Shown: piece after piece, positions 45,139 through 53,690 of the stretch | Numbering within the stretch: the stretch's first letter is position 1 | How the letters are laid out: the number at the start of each line of letters is the position of its first letter | Assembly (NCBI GenBank): GCA_024711345.1 | Contig: JANJTA010000033.1 | Span: forward strand, 1-64,000 | Length of the DNA stretch: 64,000 nucleotides | Source of the DNA: Rhodanobacter sp. | GTDB taxonomy: Bacteria; Pseudomonadota; Gammaproteobacteria; Xanthomonadales; Rhodanobacteraceae | Direction of reading: 5' to 3' | The notes under the pieces: model-generated | Seen by the model: only the letters and a program-made list of their open reading frames with translations | Told to the model about the DNA's origin: nothing | The model's database searches: none | Program-made: the position numbers and the translations under genes

Positions 45139-45930
45139 TCAGCTCAACGCGCGGGTGCGGCCGCCGTCCACCGCGATGCTGACGCCGTTGACGTAGGCGG
45201 CGGCGGGCGTGCACAGGAAGGCGATCACCGCGGCCACTTCGCTGGCTTCACCGAAACGGCGCGCGGGCACCGAGGCCAGCATGCCCTGGGCGATGGCCTC
45301 CTCGTCGCGACCGCTGGCCGCGGCCTGCGCGGCGAGCAGGCTGTCCAGGCGCCGGGTGCGGGTGTAGCCGGGCAGCACGTTGTTGACGGTGATGCCGTCG
45401 GCGGCCAGTTCGGCGGACAGCGTCTTGGCCCAGCCGGCGACGGCGGCACGCACGGTATTGGACACGCCCAGTCCGGCGATCGGTTCCTTCACCGAGGTGG
45501 AGATCACGTTGACGATGCGGCCATAGCTGCTCGCGCGCATGCCGGGCAACAGTGCCTGCAGCAGCACCTGCCCGGCCAGCAGGTGCTGGCGGAACGCGGT
45601 CTCGAAAGCCGCCGGCTCCGCGCTGTGGGCCGGGCCGCCGGGAGGACCGCCGGTATTGTTGATCAGGATGTGCACCGGGGTGCGGGCAGCGATGTCGGTG
45701 GCGATGGCCTGCAGGGCAGCCGTGTCCAGCATGTCGACACTGCACCAGTCGTGCCGCTGCCCGGCGCGCGTGTGTGGCAGGTTCTCGGCGGCAGCCTTGA
45801 GCTGCTCGTCCGAGCGTGCCAGCAGGGTGACGCTGGCGCCGAGTTCGGCCAGCTCGATCGCGCTGGCGTGACCGATGCCCTGCGAGGCGCCGCAGACCAG
45901 CGCATGACGTCCGCCCAGATCCAGTTGCAT
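45139..45930 (-). CDS. SDR family oxidoreductase
   Basis: A 263-aa short-chain dehydrogenase. The cofactor loop is VCGASQGIGHASAIELAELG (residues 12-31). NNTGGPPGG replaces the usual NNAG, VNVISTSVKEPIAGLGVSNTVRAAVAGWAKTL covers the active site, in which the Tyr of YxxxK appears replaced (see findings), and the C-terminal AAYVNGVSIAVDGGRTRAL is typical. ATG 45930 has GAGGAG upstream. It lies 88 bases before the dehydrogenase gene, so it is probably co-transcribed. Its substrate in tryptophan breakdown is unknown. Confidence 0.82.
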   Translation of the reverse strand: MQLDLGGRHALVCGASQGIGHASAIELAELGASVTLLARSDEQLKAAAENLPHTRAGQRHDWCSVDMLDTAALQAIATDIAARTPVHILINNTGGPPGGPAHSAEPAAFETAFRQHLLAGQVLLQALLPGMRASSYGRIVNVISTSVKEPIAGLGVSNTVRAAVAGWAKTLSAELAADGITVNNVLPGYTRTRRLDSLLAAQAAASGRDEEAIAQGMLASVPARRFGEASEVAAVIAFLCTPAAAYVNGVSIAVDGGRTRALS

Positions 45931-45944
45931 GTGTCGGCTCCTCG

Positions 45945-46259
45945 TCAGTGCACCCACAACCGCATGGCCAGCGCGGCGAGCCAGCACAGCCAGCCCAGCC
46001 ATTGGCTGTAGCGCCACACCAGGCGCCAGCGGTTGATCGCGGCGTCGCCCAACGCGGGCAGGGCGGGCGAGCGCAGCACCTGCTGCATGTTGGCCCATAC
46101 ACGGAACCCGGAGAACCGGCCCTGCGCAGCGGTGGCGATGACCTGCCAGTGCTGCGGGTAGCGCGTGCGCAGCAGCGCGGCGGCACGGAACGGCGCCACG
46201 TACGACAGCACGAACAGGCTGACGCCGCTCGCCAGCAGGGCGAGATAAAGGACGATCAT
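45945..46259 (-). CDS. Small membrane protein with two terminal helices
   Basis: A 104-aa protein with a hydrophobic segment at each end (about residues 3-24, LYLALLASGVSLFVLSYVAP, and 85-102, WLGWLCWLAALAMRLWV) and a basic middle. Length and layout recall universal stress protein B (UspB), but I cannot show real homology. Its ATG overlaps the stop of the MalM-like gene (ATGA) and it ends 14 bases before the SDR start, linking the two gene groups. Function is unknown. Confidence 0.65.
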   Translation of the reverse strand: MIVLYLALLASGVSLFVLSYVAPFRAAALLRTRYPQHWQVIATAAQGRFSGFRVWANMQQVLRSPALPALGDAAINRWRLVWRYSQWLGWLCWLAALAMRLWVH

Positions 46260-47083
46260 GGCGAAGGGCTATGGCCGTTCTTGCCGGCGCTGCCGTTGCT
46301 CCAGGGCAGCGGCAAGGCGGTGCGCAGGGTGTTGAGCACGCCGTCGCCCTTCGCCGCCTTCTTGCAGATCGCGTTGTCGAGTGCCTTCTCGTAGGTCTTG
46401 TTCATCATGCCCACCCACAGCGTGCCGTCCGGCCCGTGCGGGATGCTGAAGCTGCCGGCGGAATTCATCTGCAACGAGGCGGCGCTGGAGCTGGAGAACG
46501 ACGCCGGCGACTGTTCCCAGTAGGTTTTGCCCGACTGCTGCTCGGCCGAGCTGTAGACCAGCAGGTAGCGCGCCTGCGCGCTGTCGATGCGCAGGCTGCC
46601 GAAGGCGCCGGTGGTCTCGTCGCTCCAGCCCATGTGCTCGCACAGCCCGATGTCCTCGGAACGGATCGGCTGGAAGCCGGCGTCCAGCAGCACCACGGTC
46701 GGCGCGAACAGGTAGCTGGCGTGCAGCCAGCGGCCGTTCAATTCCGACTTCATGGCGATCCGGTACGGCAGTTTCGCCTCGGTGGGCAGGCGGAAGGCGA
46801 GAAAGTAGCTCTGCGTGCCGTTGAGGTTGGCCACCATGCTGCCGCTGCCCAGCACGAACTTCTGCGGCTGCCACGGCAGCATGGTCCGATAGGAGAAGTC
46901 GGCGAAGTTGCTGCAGCACGGGCTGGCCTGCATCAGCTGCAGCTGGGCCAGCTTCAGTGCGTCGCCGGTGTTTTCCGACGGCGGGCGCAGGTTCGGCGGC
47001 AGCAGGACCTTGGCGTTGTGGCAGCCGCCCAGCAGGACGACGAGGGCCAGTGCGGCGGCGGTGGCGGGGAGTCGGATCGGCAT
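46256..47083 (-). CDS. MalM-like periplasmic lipoprotein
   Basis: A 275-aa lipoprotein with a lipobox VVLLGGCHNAK (Cys near residue 21). The mature part has SPCCSNFADFSYRTMLPWQPQ and YFLAFRLPTEAKLPYRIAMKSEL, the pattern of the MalM (maltose operon periplasmic protein) family. No maltose gene is near, so the maltose link is doubtful and the family function is poorly known. The start at ATG 47083 follows the asnS stop by 13 bases. It shares the transcript direction with asnS and the small membrane protein. Confidence 0.75.
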   Translation of the reverse strand: MPIRLPATAAALALVVLLGGCHNAKVLLPPNLRPPSENTGDALKLAQLQLMQASPCCSNFADFSYRTMLPWQPQKFVLGSGSMVANLNGTQSYFLAFRLPTEAKLPYRIAMKSELNGRWLHASYLFAPTVVLLDAGFQPIRSEDIGLCEHMGWSDETTGAFGSLRIDSAQARYLLVYSSAEQQSGKTYWEQSPASFSSSSAASLQMNSAGSFSIPHGPDGTLWVGMMNKTYEKALDNAICKKAAKGDGVLNTLRTALPLPWSNGSAGKNGHSPSP

Positions 47084-47096
47084 GGGCAGAGGGTGC

Positions 47097-48497
47097 TCAG
47101 AATTCGGCGGTTCCGGCGGCTCGGGGGTAGGGAATGGCGTCGCGGATGTTGGACAGCCCGCAGATATAGACCAGCAATCGCTCGAAGCCGAGGCCGAAGC
47201 CGGCATGCGGCACGGTACCGTAACGGCGCAGGTCGCGGTACCAGCCGTAGGCGGCGGGGTCGAGGCCGAACTGCACCATGCGGCGGTCGAGGTGGTCCAG
47301 CCGTTCTTCGCGCTGGCTGCCACCGATGATCTCGCCGATGCCCGGCGCCAGCACGTCCATCGCCGCGACGGTCTTCTCGTCGTCGTTCAGACGCATGTAG
47401 AACGCCTTGATCGCCTCGGGGTAGTTCATTACGACCACCGGGCGGCCGATATGTTTCTCGGCCAGGTAGCGCTCGTGCTCGGTCTGCAGGTCGATGCCCC
47501 AGGCCACCGGGTATTCGAACTTCTGGCCGGATTTCTGCAGGATCTTGATGGCGTCGGTGTAGTCGATGCGCTCGAACGGCTTGGCGATGAACGCTTCCAT
47601 CCGGCTGATCGCGTCGCTCTGCACGCGCTCGGCGAAGAACGCCATGTCGTCCGGGCGTTCGTCCAGCACCGCCTTGAAGATCGCCTTGAGGAACGCCTCG
47701 GCGCAATCCGCGTCGGCGGCGAGGTCGGCGAACGCGATTTCCGGCTCGACCATCCAGAACTCGGCCAGGTGGCGCGGCGTGTTGGAGTTCTCGGCGCGGA
47801 AGGTGGGGCCGAAGGTATAGACCTTGCTCATCGCCAGCGCGTATGCCTCGACGTTGAGCTGGCCGGATACGGTGAGGAACGCCTCGCGGCCGAAGAAATC
47901 CTTGCGGAAGTCGATCTTGCCGTCGGGCAGGCGCGGCAGGTTGGCCAGGTCCAGCGTGGACAGGCGGAACATGTCGCCGGCGCCCTCGGCGTCGGAGGTG
48001 GTGATGATCGGCGTGTTGATCCAGAAGAAGCCCTGTTCGGTGAGGTGGCGGTGGATCGCCGTCATCATGGTGTGGCGCACGCGGGTCACCGCGCCGAACA
48101 GGTTGGTGCGCGGGCGCAGGTGGGCCACCTCGCGCAGGAATTCCATGGTGTGCTGCTTGGGCTGGATCGGATAGGTTTCCGGGTCGTCGACGAAGCCGGT
48201 GACCTGCACGCTCTCGGCCTGCAGTTCGAATGCCTGGCCCTTGCCCTGCGACGGCACCAGGGTGCCGCTGACCATCACGCCGGCGCCCGCGGTGAGGTGT
48301 TTCACCTCGCTCTCGTAGTTGGCCAGGGTGGCCGGCACCACCGCCTGGATCGGGTCGAAGCAGGAGCCGTCGGTGACGTTGACGAAGGACAGGCCGGCCT
48401 TGGAGTCGCGGCGGGTGCGCACCCAGCCGCGCACGGTCACCGCGCTGCCGGCATCGAGCTTGCCGGAGAGAGCCTGCTTCACACTGACCACGGCCAT
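47097..48497 (-). CDS. asnS: Asparaginyl-tRNA synthetase
   Basis: A 466-aa class II synthetase, the length of E. coli AsnS (466). The N-terminal OB-fold anticodon domain covers about residues 18-100 ([22 protein letters not shown]). Class II motifs are [13 protein letters not shown], the motif 2 loop [22 protein letters not shown], and motif 3 [27 protein letters not shown]. The Asn-specific ENSNT and GLSNIRD choices separate it from AspS. ATG 48497 has AGGAG upstream. Confidence 0.96.
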   Translation of the reverse strand: MAVVSVKQALSGKLDAGSAVTVRGWVRTRRDSKAGLSFVNVTDGSCFDPIQAVVPATLANYESEVKHLTAGAGVMVSGTLVPSQGKGQAFELQAESVQVTGFVDDPETYPIQPKQHTMEFLREVAHLRPRTNLFGAVTRVRHTMMTAIHRHLTEQGFFWINTPIITTSDAEGAGDMFRLSTLDLANLPRLPDGKIDFRKDFFGREAFLTVSGQLNVEAYALAMSKVYTFGPTFRAENSNTPRHLAEFWMVEPEIAFADLAADADCAEAFLKAIFKAVLDERPDDMAFFAERVQSDAISRMEAFIAKPFERIDYTDAIKILQKSGQKFEYPVAWGIDLQTEHERYLAEKHIGRPVVVMNYPEAIKAFYMRLNDDEKTVAAMDVLAPGIGEIIGGSQREERLDHLDRRMVQFGLDPAAYGWYRDLRRYGTVPHAGFGLGFERLLVYICGLSNIRDAIPYPRAAGTAEF

Positions 48498-48648
48498 CGC
48501 TTGAAACTCCTGCTGGTGCGCCGCCTGCCGGCGGGCAAGGATGATGAACGGCTCGCGCGGCGCCGCCGCAAGGCCAAACCGGCATGATAATGTAGCTGTC
48601 GCCCGCGCTGCGACTTTCCGGGCCATCCGTCGAGGTCGATCCAACGCC

Positions 48649-48975
48649 ATGAGCATCACCATCACCCCTGCCGCCAACGAACGCATGCGTCATTTCCTGG
48701 CCGGCACGCCGACAGCCGCCGGTGTGCGCTTCGGCGTGCGGCGCAGCGGCTGCTCCGGCTTCGCCTACGTGGTGGACCTGGCCGACGCCGTCGGCGCCAG
48801 CGACCGGCTGGTCGAAGTGGACGGGCTACCGTTGATCGTCGACGACAAGAGCCTGGCCCTGGTGGACGGCACGGTGATCGACTTCCAGCGGCAGGGCCTC
48901 AACGCCAGCTTCGTGTTCCACAACCCCAATGCCACCGGCGAATGCGGTTGCGGCGAGAGCTTCACGGTGGGTTGA
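48649..48975 (+). CDS. A-type iron-sulfur carrier (IscA/SufA/ErpA family)
   Basis: A 108-aa protein that passes Fe-S clusters to target enzymes. The three conserved cysteines are C35 in [10 protein letters not shown] and the CGCG pair near 100-102 in [11 protein letters not shown]. The start [15 protein letters not shown] and the length match IscA or SufA. Without isc or suf neighbours I do not choose a symbol. A GATAAT at 48586-48591 may be its -10 box. Divergent from asnS. Confidence 0.9.
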   Translation: MSITITPAANERMRHFLAGTPTAAGVRFGVRRSGCSGFAYVVDLADAVGASDRLVEVDGLPLIVDDKSLALVDGTVIDFQRQGLNASFVFHNPNATGECGCGESFTVG

Positions 48976-48991
48976 ACGGAGTGGTGCTGGT

Positions 48992-49108
48992 GCGCTCATC
49001 CCCGGGCGCGAAGGTCAAACGGCGGCCATCCATGGGCCGCACCTTTCGAGGCCTGTGCGCTCGTCCGTGAGCGCAAAAATCCAGAGGCGGCCATCCCGGA
49101 CCGTACTC
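48992..49108. repeat. Two tandem copies of a dispersed repeat before the rpsF operon
   Basis: Copy 1 (about 48992-49050) and copy 2 (about 49057-49108) share a GCGCTC...GAGCGC-type stem, then an A-rich link and GGCGGCCATCC(ATGG)-CCG, ending ACCTTTCG or ACTCTTCG. In copy 2, GCGCTC (49057-49062) pairs with GAGCGC (49069-49074). A third copy lies before ubiG at 63786-63835. The gap 48976-49259 holds these repeats plus the rpsF promoter and leader. Confidence 0.6.
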
Positions 49109-49123
49109 TTCGAATTCAGTCAC

Positions 49124-49153
49124 TTGCGCGGCATTGCGCATTCCACGTAGAAT
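49124..49153 (+). promoter_or_regulatory. rpsF: Promoter of the rpsF operon
   Basis: TTGCGC at 49124-49129 and TAGAAT at 49148-49153, 18 bp apart, give a fair sigma-70 promoter. The transcript would start near 49160 and leave a leader of about 100 bases before rpsF. Confidence 0.6.
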
Positions 49154-49195
49154 TCCGCTTCTGTCCGCGCCCAAACCGGCGCCGGCAGGACACTT

Positions 49196-49218
49196 GCCTC
49201 ACCGCACCGGCGGGAGGC
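49196..49218 (+). ncRNA. Candidate S6:S18 autoregulatory leader hairpin
   Basis: In the rpsF leader, GCCTC at 49196-49200 pairs with GAGGC at 49214-49218; the loop contains ACCGCACCGGCGG with CCG at 49202-49204. Bacterial rpsF leaders often carry a CCG-bulge structure bound by the S6:S18 pair. The position and CCG fit, but I did not confirm the full consensus. Confidence 0.35.
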
Positions 49219-49259
49219 TGCGAGGCCGCAAGGCCGCACCCACAAGGAGTCAAACCACG

Positions 49260-49682
49260 ATGACCCTGCGTCATTACGAAGTCGTGTTCATGGTCCATCC
49301 GGACCAGAGCGAGCAGGTCCCCGCGATGCTCGAGCGCTACAAGGCGCTGATCGAGACCGACGGCGGCAAGATCCACCGCCTGGAAGACTGGGGCCGCCGC
49401 CAGCTGGCCTACCCGATCGTCAACCTGGCCAAGGCGCACTACGTGCTGCTCAACATCGAAGTGAGCCAGCATGCACTGAACGAGCTGGAGTCGGGCTTCC
49501 GCTTCAACGACGCCGTGCTGCGCCACCTGGTGATCCGTCGCGACGAGGCCGACACCGAGCCGTCCTTCATCCTGAAGTCGAAGGAAAAGGACGACGCCAA
49601 GTCCACCCGTCGCCGCGACGACGAGGGCGATGGCGAGGGCCGCGGCCGTGACCGCGACAACGATCGCGACAGCGACGACTGA
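49260..49682 (+). CDS. rpsF: 30S ribosomal protein S6
   Basis: A 140-aa protein starting [20 protein letters not shown], with the [17 protein letters not shown] motif at residues 39-55 and a C-terminal charged tail ([20 protein letters not shown]) that is the likely site of RimK-type glutamate addition or simple acidic extension. ATG 49260 has AAGGAG. First gene of rpsF-rpsR-rplI. Confidence 0.97.
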   Translation: MTLRHYEVVFMVHPDQSEQVPAMLERYKALIETDGGKIHRLEDWGRRQLAYPIVNLAKAHYVLLNIEVSQHALNELESGFRFNDAVLRHLVIRRDEADTEPSFILKSKEKDDAKSTRRRDDEGDGEGRGRDRDNDRDSDD

Positions 49683-49696
49683 TCAGGAGCACACCC

Positions 49697-49927
49697 ATGT
49701 CCAAGTTCTTCCGCCGCCGCAAGTTTTGCCGTTTCACGGCCGAAAACGTGAAGGAGATCGACTACAAGGATCTCAACACGCTGCGCCAGTACATCACCGA
49801 GAACGGCAAGATCGTGCCGAGCCGCATCACCGGTACCAAGGCGCGCTATCAGCGTCAGCTGGCCACCGCGATCAAGCGCGCGCGCTTCCTCTCGCTGCTG
49901 CCGTACACCGACAACCACGACGTCTGA
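49697..49927 (+). CDS. rpsR: 30S ribosomal protein S18
   Basis: A 76-aa protein: [24 protein letters not shown] at the start and [26 protein letters not shown] in the second half are diagnostic. It binds S6 on the 30S platform. Starts 14 bases after rpsF, with AGGAGC upstream. Confidence 0.98.
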   Translation: MSKFFRRRKFCRFTAENVKEIDYKDLNTLRQYITENGKIVPSRITGTKARYQRQLATAIKRARFLSLLPYTDNHDV

Positions 49928-50062
49928 GCGTGACCGTCCGCAGCCCGGCGCTGCGGCGAATGGCCCGGTCCGGCTTCGGTCGGGCGGGGCATCGGACATC
50001 CTTCGGACAACCGTCCTCTGGCTGCATCGGGCCACACCGGTGCTAACGAACAGGAAAGCATC

Positions 50063-50512
50063 ATGGAACTCATTCTTCTGCAGAAAGTCCGCAACCTGGG
50101 CAACCTCGGCGACAAGGTCGTGGTGAAGCCGGGTTACGGCCGCAACTACCTGCTGCCGCAGGGCAAGGCCGTGCGCGTCAATGCCGCCAACCTGGCTGCG
50201 TTCGAACAGCGTCGTGCCGAGTACGAGGCGAAGGCCAACACCATGCTGGCCAATGCCGAGTCGCGCAAGGCCAAGCTGGCCGAGGTCGCGGTGACCATCG
50301 CCGCGCACTCCAGCGCCGAAGGCAAGCTGTTCGGCTCGGTCGGCCCGCGTGACATCGCCGAGGCGCTGGTCGCCGCCGGCCACGAGGTCCACAAGAACGA
50401 AGTGATCCTGGGCGAGGGCCCGCTGCGCAACGTCGGCGAGTACGACGTGGTGGTGAGCCTGCACGCCGACGTGCAGACCACGGTCAAGGTGATCGTGGTC
50501 GGCGACAAGTAA
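50063..50512 (+). CDS. rplI: 50S ribosomal protein L9
   Basis: A 149-aa protein with the L9 start [36 protein letters not shown] (given here as residues 1-36 by position), a long connecting helix and the C-terminal domain ending VKVIVVGDK. The 135-base gap after rpsR contains no gene. GGAAAGC precedes the ATG. Confidence 0.97.
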   Translation: MELILLQKVRNLGNLGDKVVVKPGYGRNYLLPQGKAVRVNAANLAAFEQRRAEYEAKANTMLANAESRKAKLAEVAVTIAAHSSAEGKLFGSVGPRDIAEALVAAGHEVHKNEVILGEGPLRNVGEYDVVVSLHADVQTTVKVIVVGDK

Positions 50513-50541
50513 GCCGTACGCCATCCGTGATGGGACGAACG

Positions 50542-50568
50542 GGCGCCGCGAGGCGCCTGTTTGTTTTT
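50542..50568 (+). terminator. Terminator after rplI
   Basis: GGCGCC at 50542-50547 pairs with GGCGCC at 50552-50557 around GCGA, followed by TGTTTGTTTTT. It should end the ribosomal protein transcript before dnaB. Confidence 0.8.
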
Positions 50569-50640
50569 GGGGCCGGGATTGGGGATTCGTTGAAAGCGGA
50601 TGCCGCAGGTCTGCGCAGGCCGCTTGTCCGAGTCCCGCAT

Positions 50641-50670
50641 TTATCCCCACCCGTCCCCAACATATCCACA
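50641..50670. promoter_or_regulatory. Two DnaA-box-like sites upstream of dnaB
   Basis: TTATCCCCA at 50641-50649 and ATATCCACA at 50662-50670 each differ by one base from the DnaA box TTATCCACA and are 21 bases apart (start to start). They lie about 120-145 bases before the dnaB start, in the region expected to carry its promoter. Confidence 0.4.
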
Positions 50671-50786
50671 GGGTTGTTGTATCGAAAGTTGAGACGCCGC
50701 CGCGCATCATGGTGTCCGCATGGCTACCCGTGCCCCGTCGGCGCATGGCGCGTCGCTCGTGGGCCCATTCCCCAGAGGTTAAGTCG

Positions 50787-52181
50787 ATGTCCTTCGTGCC
50801 CGAACGCAAACCCGCCTCGTCCGCCATCGAGGCGCTGCGGGTGCCGCCGCATTCCATCGAGGCCGAGCAGGCGGTGCTGGGCGGCCTGATGCTGGCGCCC
50901 GAGGCGCTGGACAAGGTGGCCGATCGCCTCGGCGAGGACGATTTCTACCGCAAGGACCACCGCCTGATCTGGCGCGCGATCAACGAGCTGGCGAACAAGG
51001 GCATGCCGTGCGACGCGGTGACTCTGGGCGACTGGTTCGAGAGCAACGGCCTGGCCGAGATGGTCGGTGGCGCCGGCTACCTGATCGAGCTGGCCAACAG
51101 CACGCCCAGCGCCGCCAACATCGCCGCCTACGCGGAGATCGTGCGCGAGAAGTCGGTGCTGCGCCAATTGATCGACGCCGGCACCTCGATTACCGAGGAC
51201 GGTTACCGGCCCGAGGGCAAGAGCGTGCACGAGGTGCTGGAAAGCGCCGAGCAGCGCGTGTTCCACATCGCCGAATCCGGCGCGCGCGGCAAGAAGGATT
51301 CCGTCACGATGCGCGAGGCGGTGAAGGACGCCTTCCGCCTGCTCACCGAGCGCTACGAGAATCGCGGCCAGCTCACCGGCGTGAGCACCGGCTTCACCGA
51401 CCTGGACAAGCTCACTTCCGGCCTGCAGCCGTCGGACCTGATCATCGTGGCGGCGCGCCCGTCGATGGGCAAGACCGCCTTCGCGCTGAACATCGCCGAG
51501 GCCGCCGCGCTGGGCGGCAAGAAGGCGGTGGTGGTGTTCTCGATGGAAATGTCCTCCTCGCAGCTGGCCTTCCGCCTAATCTCCTCGGTCGGGCGCATCC
51601 ACCAGCAGCACCTGCGCAATGGCGATCTGCAGGAGGAGGACTGGCCGCGCGTCTCCAACGCGATCGCGCTGCTGTCCGAGGCGAAGATCTTCATCGACGA
51701 CACGCCAGGGCTGTCGCCGGTGGAGCTGCGCTCGCGCGCGCGCCGGCTGCACCGCGAGCACGGCGGGCTGGGCCTGATCGTGATCGACTACCTGCAGCTG
51801 ATGCAGGTGCCCGGCAACAAGGAGAACCGCGCCACCGAGATTTCGGAGATCTCGCGCTCGCTGAAGGGGCTGGCCAAGGAACTGAACGTGCCGGTGATCG
51901 CCCTGTCGCAGTTGAACCGCTCGCTGGAGCAGCGCGCCGACAAGCGCCCGATGATGTCCGACCTGCGCGAATCCGGGGCCATCGAACAGGACGCCGACGT
52001 GATCATGTTCATCTACCGCGACGAGTACTACAACAAGGAATCACCCGACAAGGGCATCGCCGAGATCATCATCGGCAAGCAGCGCAACGGCCCCACCGAT
52101 ACCTGCAAGCTGACCTTCCTCGGCCACTACACCCAGTTCGTGAACTACGCGTCGGACTCGTTCGTCGGCTCGTTCGACTGA
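50787..52181 (+). CDS. dnaB: Replicative DNA helicase
   Basis: A 464-aa hexameric helicase, with the N-terminal primase-interacting domain (PPHSIEAEQAVLGGLML near residue 20) and RecA-like C-terminal domain: Walker A ARPSMGKTAFALN (about 224-236), VVFSMEMSSSQLAFR, LIVIDYLQLMQ (Walker B) and a DLRESGAIEQDADVIMF arginine-finger region. E. coli DnaB is 471 aa. ATG 50787 has AGAGGTTAAG upstream; earlier in-frame starts look non-coding. Confidence 0.97.
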   Translation: MSFVPERKPASSAIEALRVPPHSIEAEQAVLGGLMLAPEALDKVADRLGEDDFYRKDHRLIWRAINELANKGMPCDAVTLGDWFESNGLAEMVGGAGYLIELANSTPSAANIAAYAEIVREKSVLRQLIDAGTSITEDGYRPEGKSVHEVLESAEQRVFHIAESGARGKKDSVTMREAVKDAFRLLTERYENRGQLTGVSTGFTDLDKLTSGLQPSDLIIVAARPSMGKTAFALNIAEAAALGGKKAVVVFSMEMSSSQLAFRLISSVGRIHQQHLRNGDLQEEDWPRVSNAIALLSEAKIFIDDTPGLSPVELRSRARRLHREHGGLGLIVIDYLQLMQVPGNKENRATEISEISRSLKGLAKELNVPVIALSQLNRSLEQRADKRPMMSDLRESGAIEQDADVIMFIYRDEYYNKESPDKGIAEIIIGKQRNGPTDTCKLTFLGHYTQFVNYASDSFVGSFD

Positions 52182-52296
52182 GCGTCCGGAAAACCGCGCG
52201 GCGAAACCCGACGAGCTTTCGCGGCCGGAACGTCTCGCGCCCTGCGATGGTCGCGTGCCAAGCTCGCCGCTGTTGCGCATCCAGCCGGGAACCCGC

Positions 52297-53682
52297 ATGG
52301 CCAAAGCCAAGACCGCCTATGTCTGCACCGATTGCGGTGCCGAACACCCGAAGTGGCAGGGCGCCTGCGCCGAGTGCGGCGCCTGGAACACGCTCAGCGA
52401 AATCGTGCTGGCGCCGGCGTCGGCGGCGAAGCCGTCGGTGGGCGCGCAGCGTTCCAGCTATGCCGGTGCGGCCGCCGGGGCATCGCGCATCACGCCGCTG
52501 ACGGCGGTGGCGCAGGCCACCGAGGCGCGCGCGCTGACCGGCATCGGCGAGCTGGACCGCGTGCTCGGCGGCGGGCTGGTGCAGGGGTCGGTGGTGCTGA
52601 TCGGCGGCGACCCCGGCATCGGCAAGTCGACCCTGCTGCTGCAGATGCTGGGCACGCTCGGCGGGCAGTTGCCCAGCGTGTACGTCACCGGCGAGGAATC
52701 GCTGGCCCAGGTGGCGGCGCGCGCGCAGCGCCTGGGCCTGCCGCTGGCGCCGCTGCAGGCGCTGGCCGAGACCTGCATCGAGCGCATCCTCGAACAGGCC
52801 GCGGCCACGCGACCGCAGGTGCTGGTGATCGACTCGATCCAGACCATCTGGACCGAACTGCTCACCGCCGCGCCCGGCTCCGTGTCGCAGGTGCGCGAGT
52901 CGGCGGCCAAGCTCACCCGCTACGCCAAGGAGACCGGCACCAGCGTGTTCCTGGTCGGCCACGTCACCAAGGAAGGCGGCATCGCCGGCCCGCGCGTGCT
53001 TGAGCACATGGTCGACGCGGTGCTGTACTTCGAGGGCGAATCCGGTTCGCGCTTCCGCGTGCTGCGCGCGTTCAAGAACCGCTTCGGCGCGGTCAACGAG
53101 CTGGGTGTGTTCGCGATGGGCGACAAGGGCCTGCGCGAGGTGCCGAACCCCTCGGCGATCTTCCTCTCCACCCACGCCGGTCCCACGCCGGGCAGCGCGG
53201 TGATGGTGACGCGCGAAGGCACCCGCCCGCTGCTGGTGGAAGTGCAGGCGCTGGTGGACCAGTCATCGCTCGGCAACCCGCGCCGGGTCACCCTGGGCCT
53301 GGAGCAGAACCGGCTGGCGATGTTGCTGGCGGTGCTGCACCGGCACGGCGGCGTGGCGGCCTACGACCAGGACGTGTTCGTCAACGTGGTCGGCGGCATT
53401 CGCGTGCAGGAGACCGCGGCCGACCTGCCGGTGTTGCTGGCGGTGCTGTCGTCCCTGCGCGACCGGCCGTTGCCGGAGCACATGGTCGCGTTCGGCGAGG
53501 TCGGCCTGTCCGGCGAGATCCGCCCGGTGCCGAACGGCGAGGAGCGCCTGAAGGAAGCCGCCCACCACGGCTTCCGTCGCGCCATCGTGCCGAAGGCGAA
53601 TGCGCCGAAGAAGGGGCGCGTGGGCGAGATGGAAGTGGTCGGGGTGGAGCGGCTGGGCGAGGCGATCGACGCCTGCCGCTGA
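52297..53682 (+). CDS. radA: DNA repair protein RadA (Sms)
   Basis: A 461-aa protein. An N-terminal C4 zinc finger (YVCTDCGAEHPKWQGACAECG, residues 8-28 by position), a RecA-like ATPase with GGDPGIGKSTL, the RadA-specific KNRFG (about 262-266) and a C-terminal Lon-protease-like domain (about 285-460) are in the usual order. It drives branch migration in recombination. The 115-base gap after dnaB shows no gene. Its end is only eight bases from the convergent next gene. Confidence 0.96.
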   Translation: MAKAKTAYVCTDCGAEHPKWQGACAECGAWNTLSEIVLAPASAAKPSVGAQRSSYAGAAAGASRITPLTAVAQATEARALTGIGELDRVLGGGLVQGSVVLIGGDPGIGKSTLLLQMLGTLGGQLPSVYVTGEESLAQVAARAQRLGLPLAPLQALAETCIERILEQAAATRPQVLVIDSIQTIWTELLTAAPGSVSQVRESAAKLTRYAKETGTSVFLVGHVTKEGGIAGPRVLEHMVDAVLYFEGESGSRFRVLRAFKNRFGAVNELGVFAMGDKGLREVPNPSAIFLSTHAGPTPGSAVMVTREGTRPLLVEVQALVDQSSLGNPRRVTLGLEQNRLAMLLAVLHRHGGVAAYDQDVFVNVVGGIRVQETAADLPVLLAVLSSLRDRPLPEHMVAFGEVGLSGEIRPVPNGEERLKEAAHHGFRRAIVPKANAPKKGRVGEMEVVGVERLGEAIDACR

Positions 53683-53690
53683 ACGCGCGG

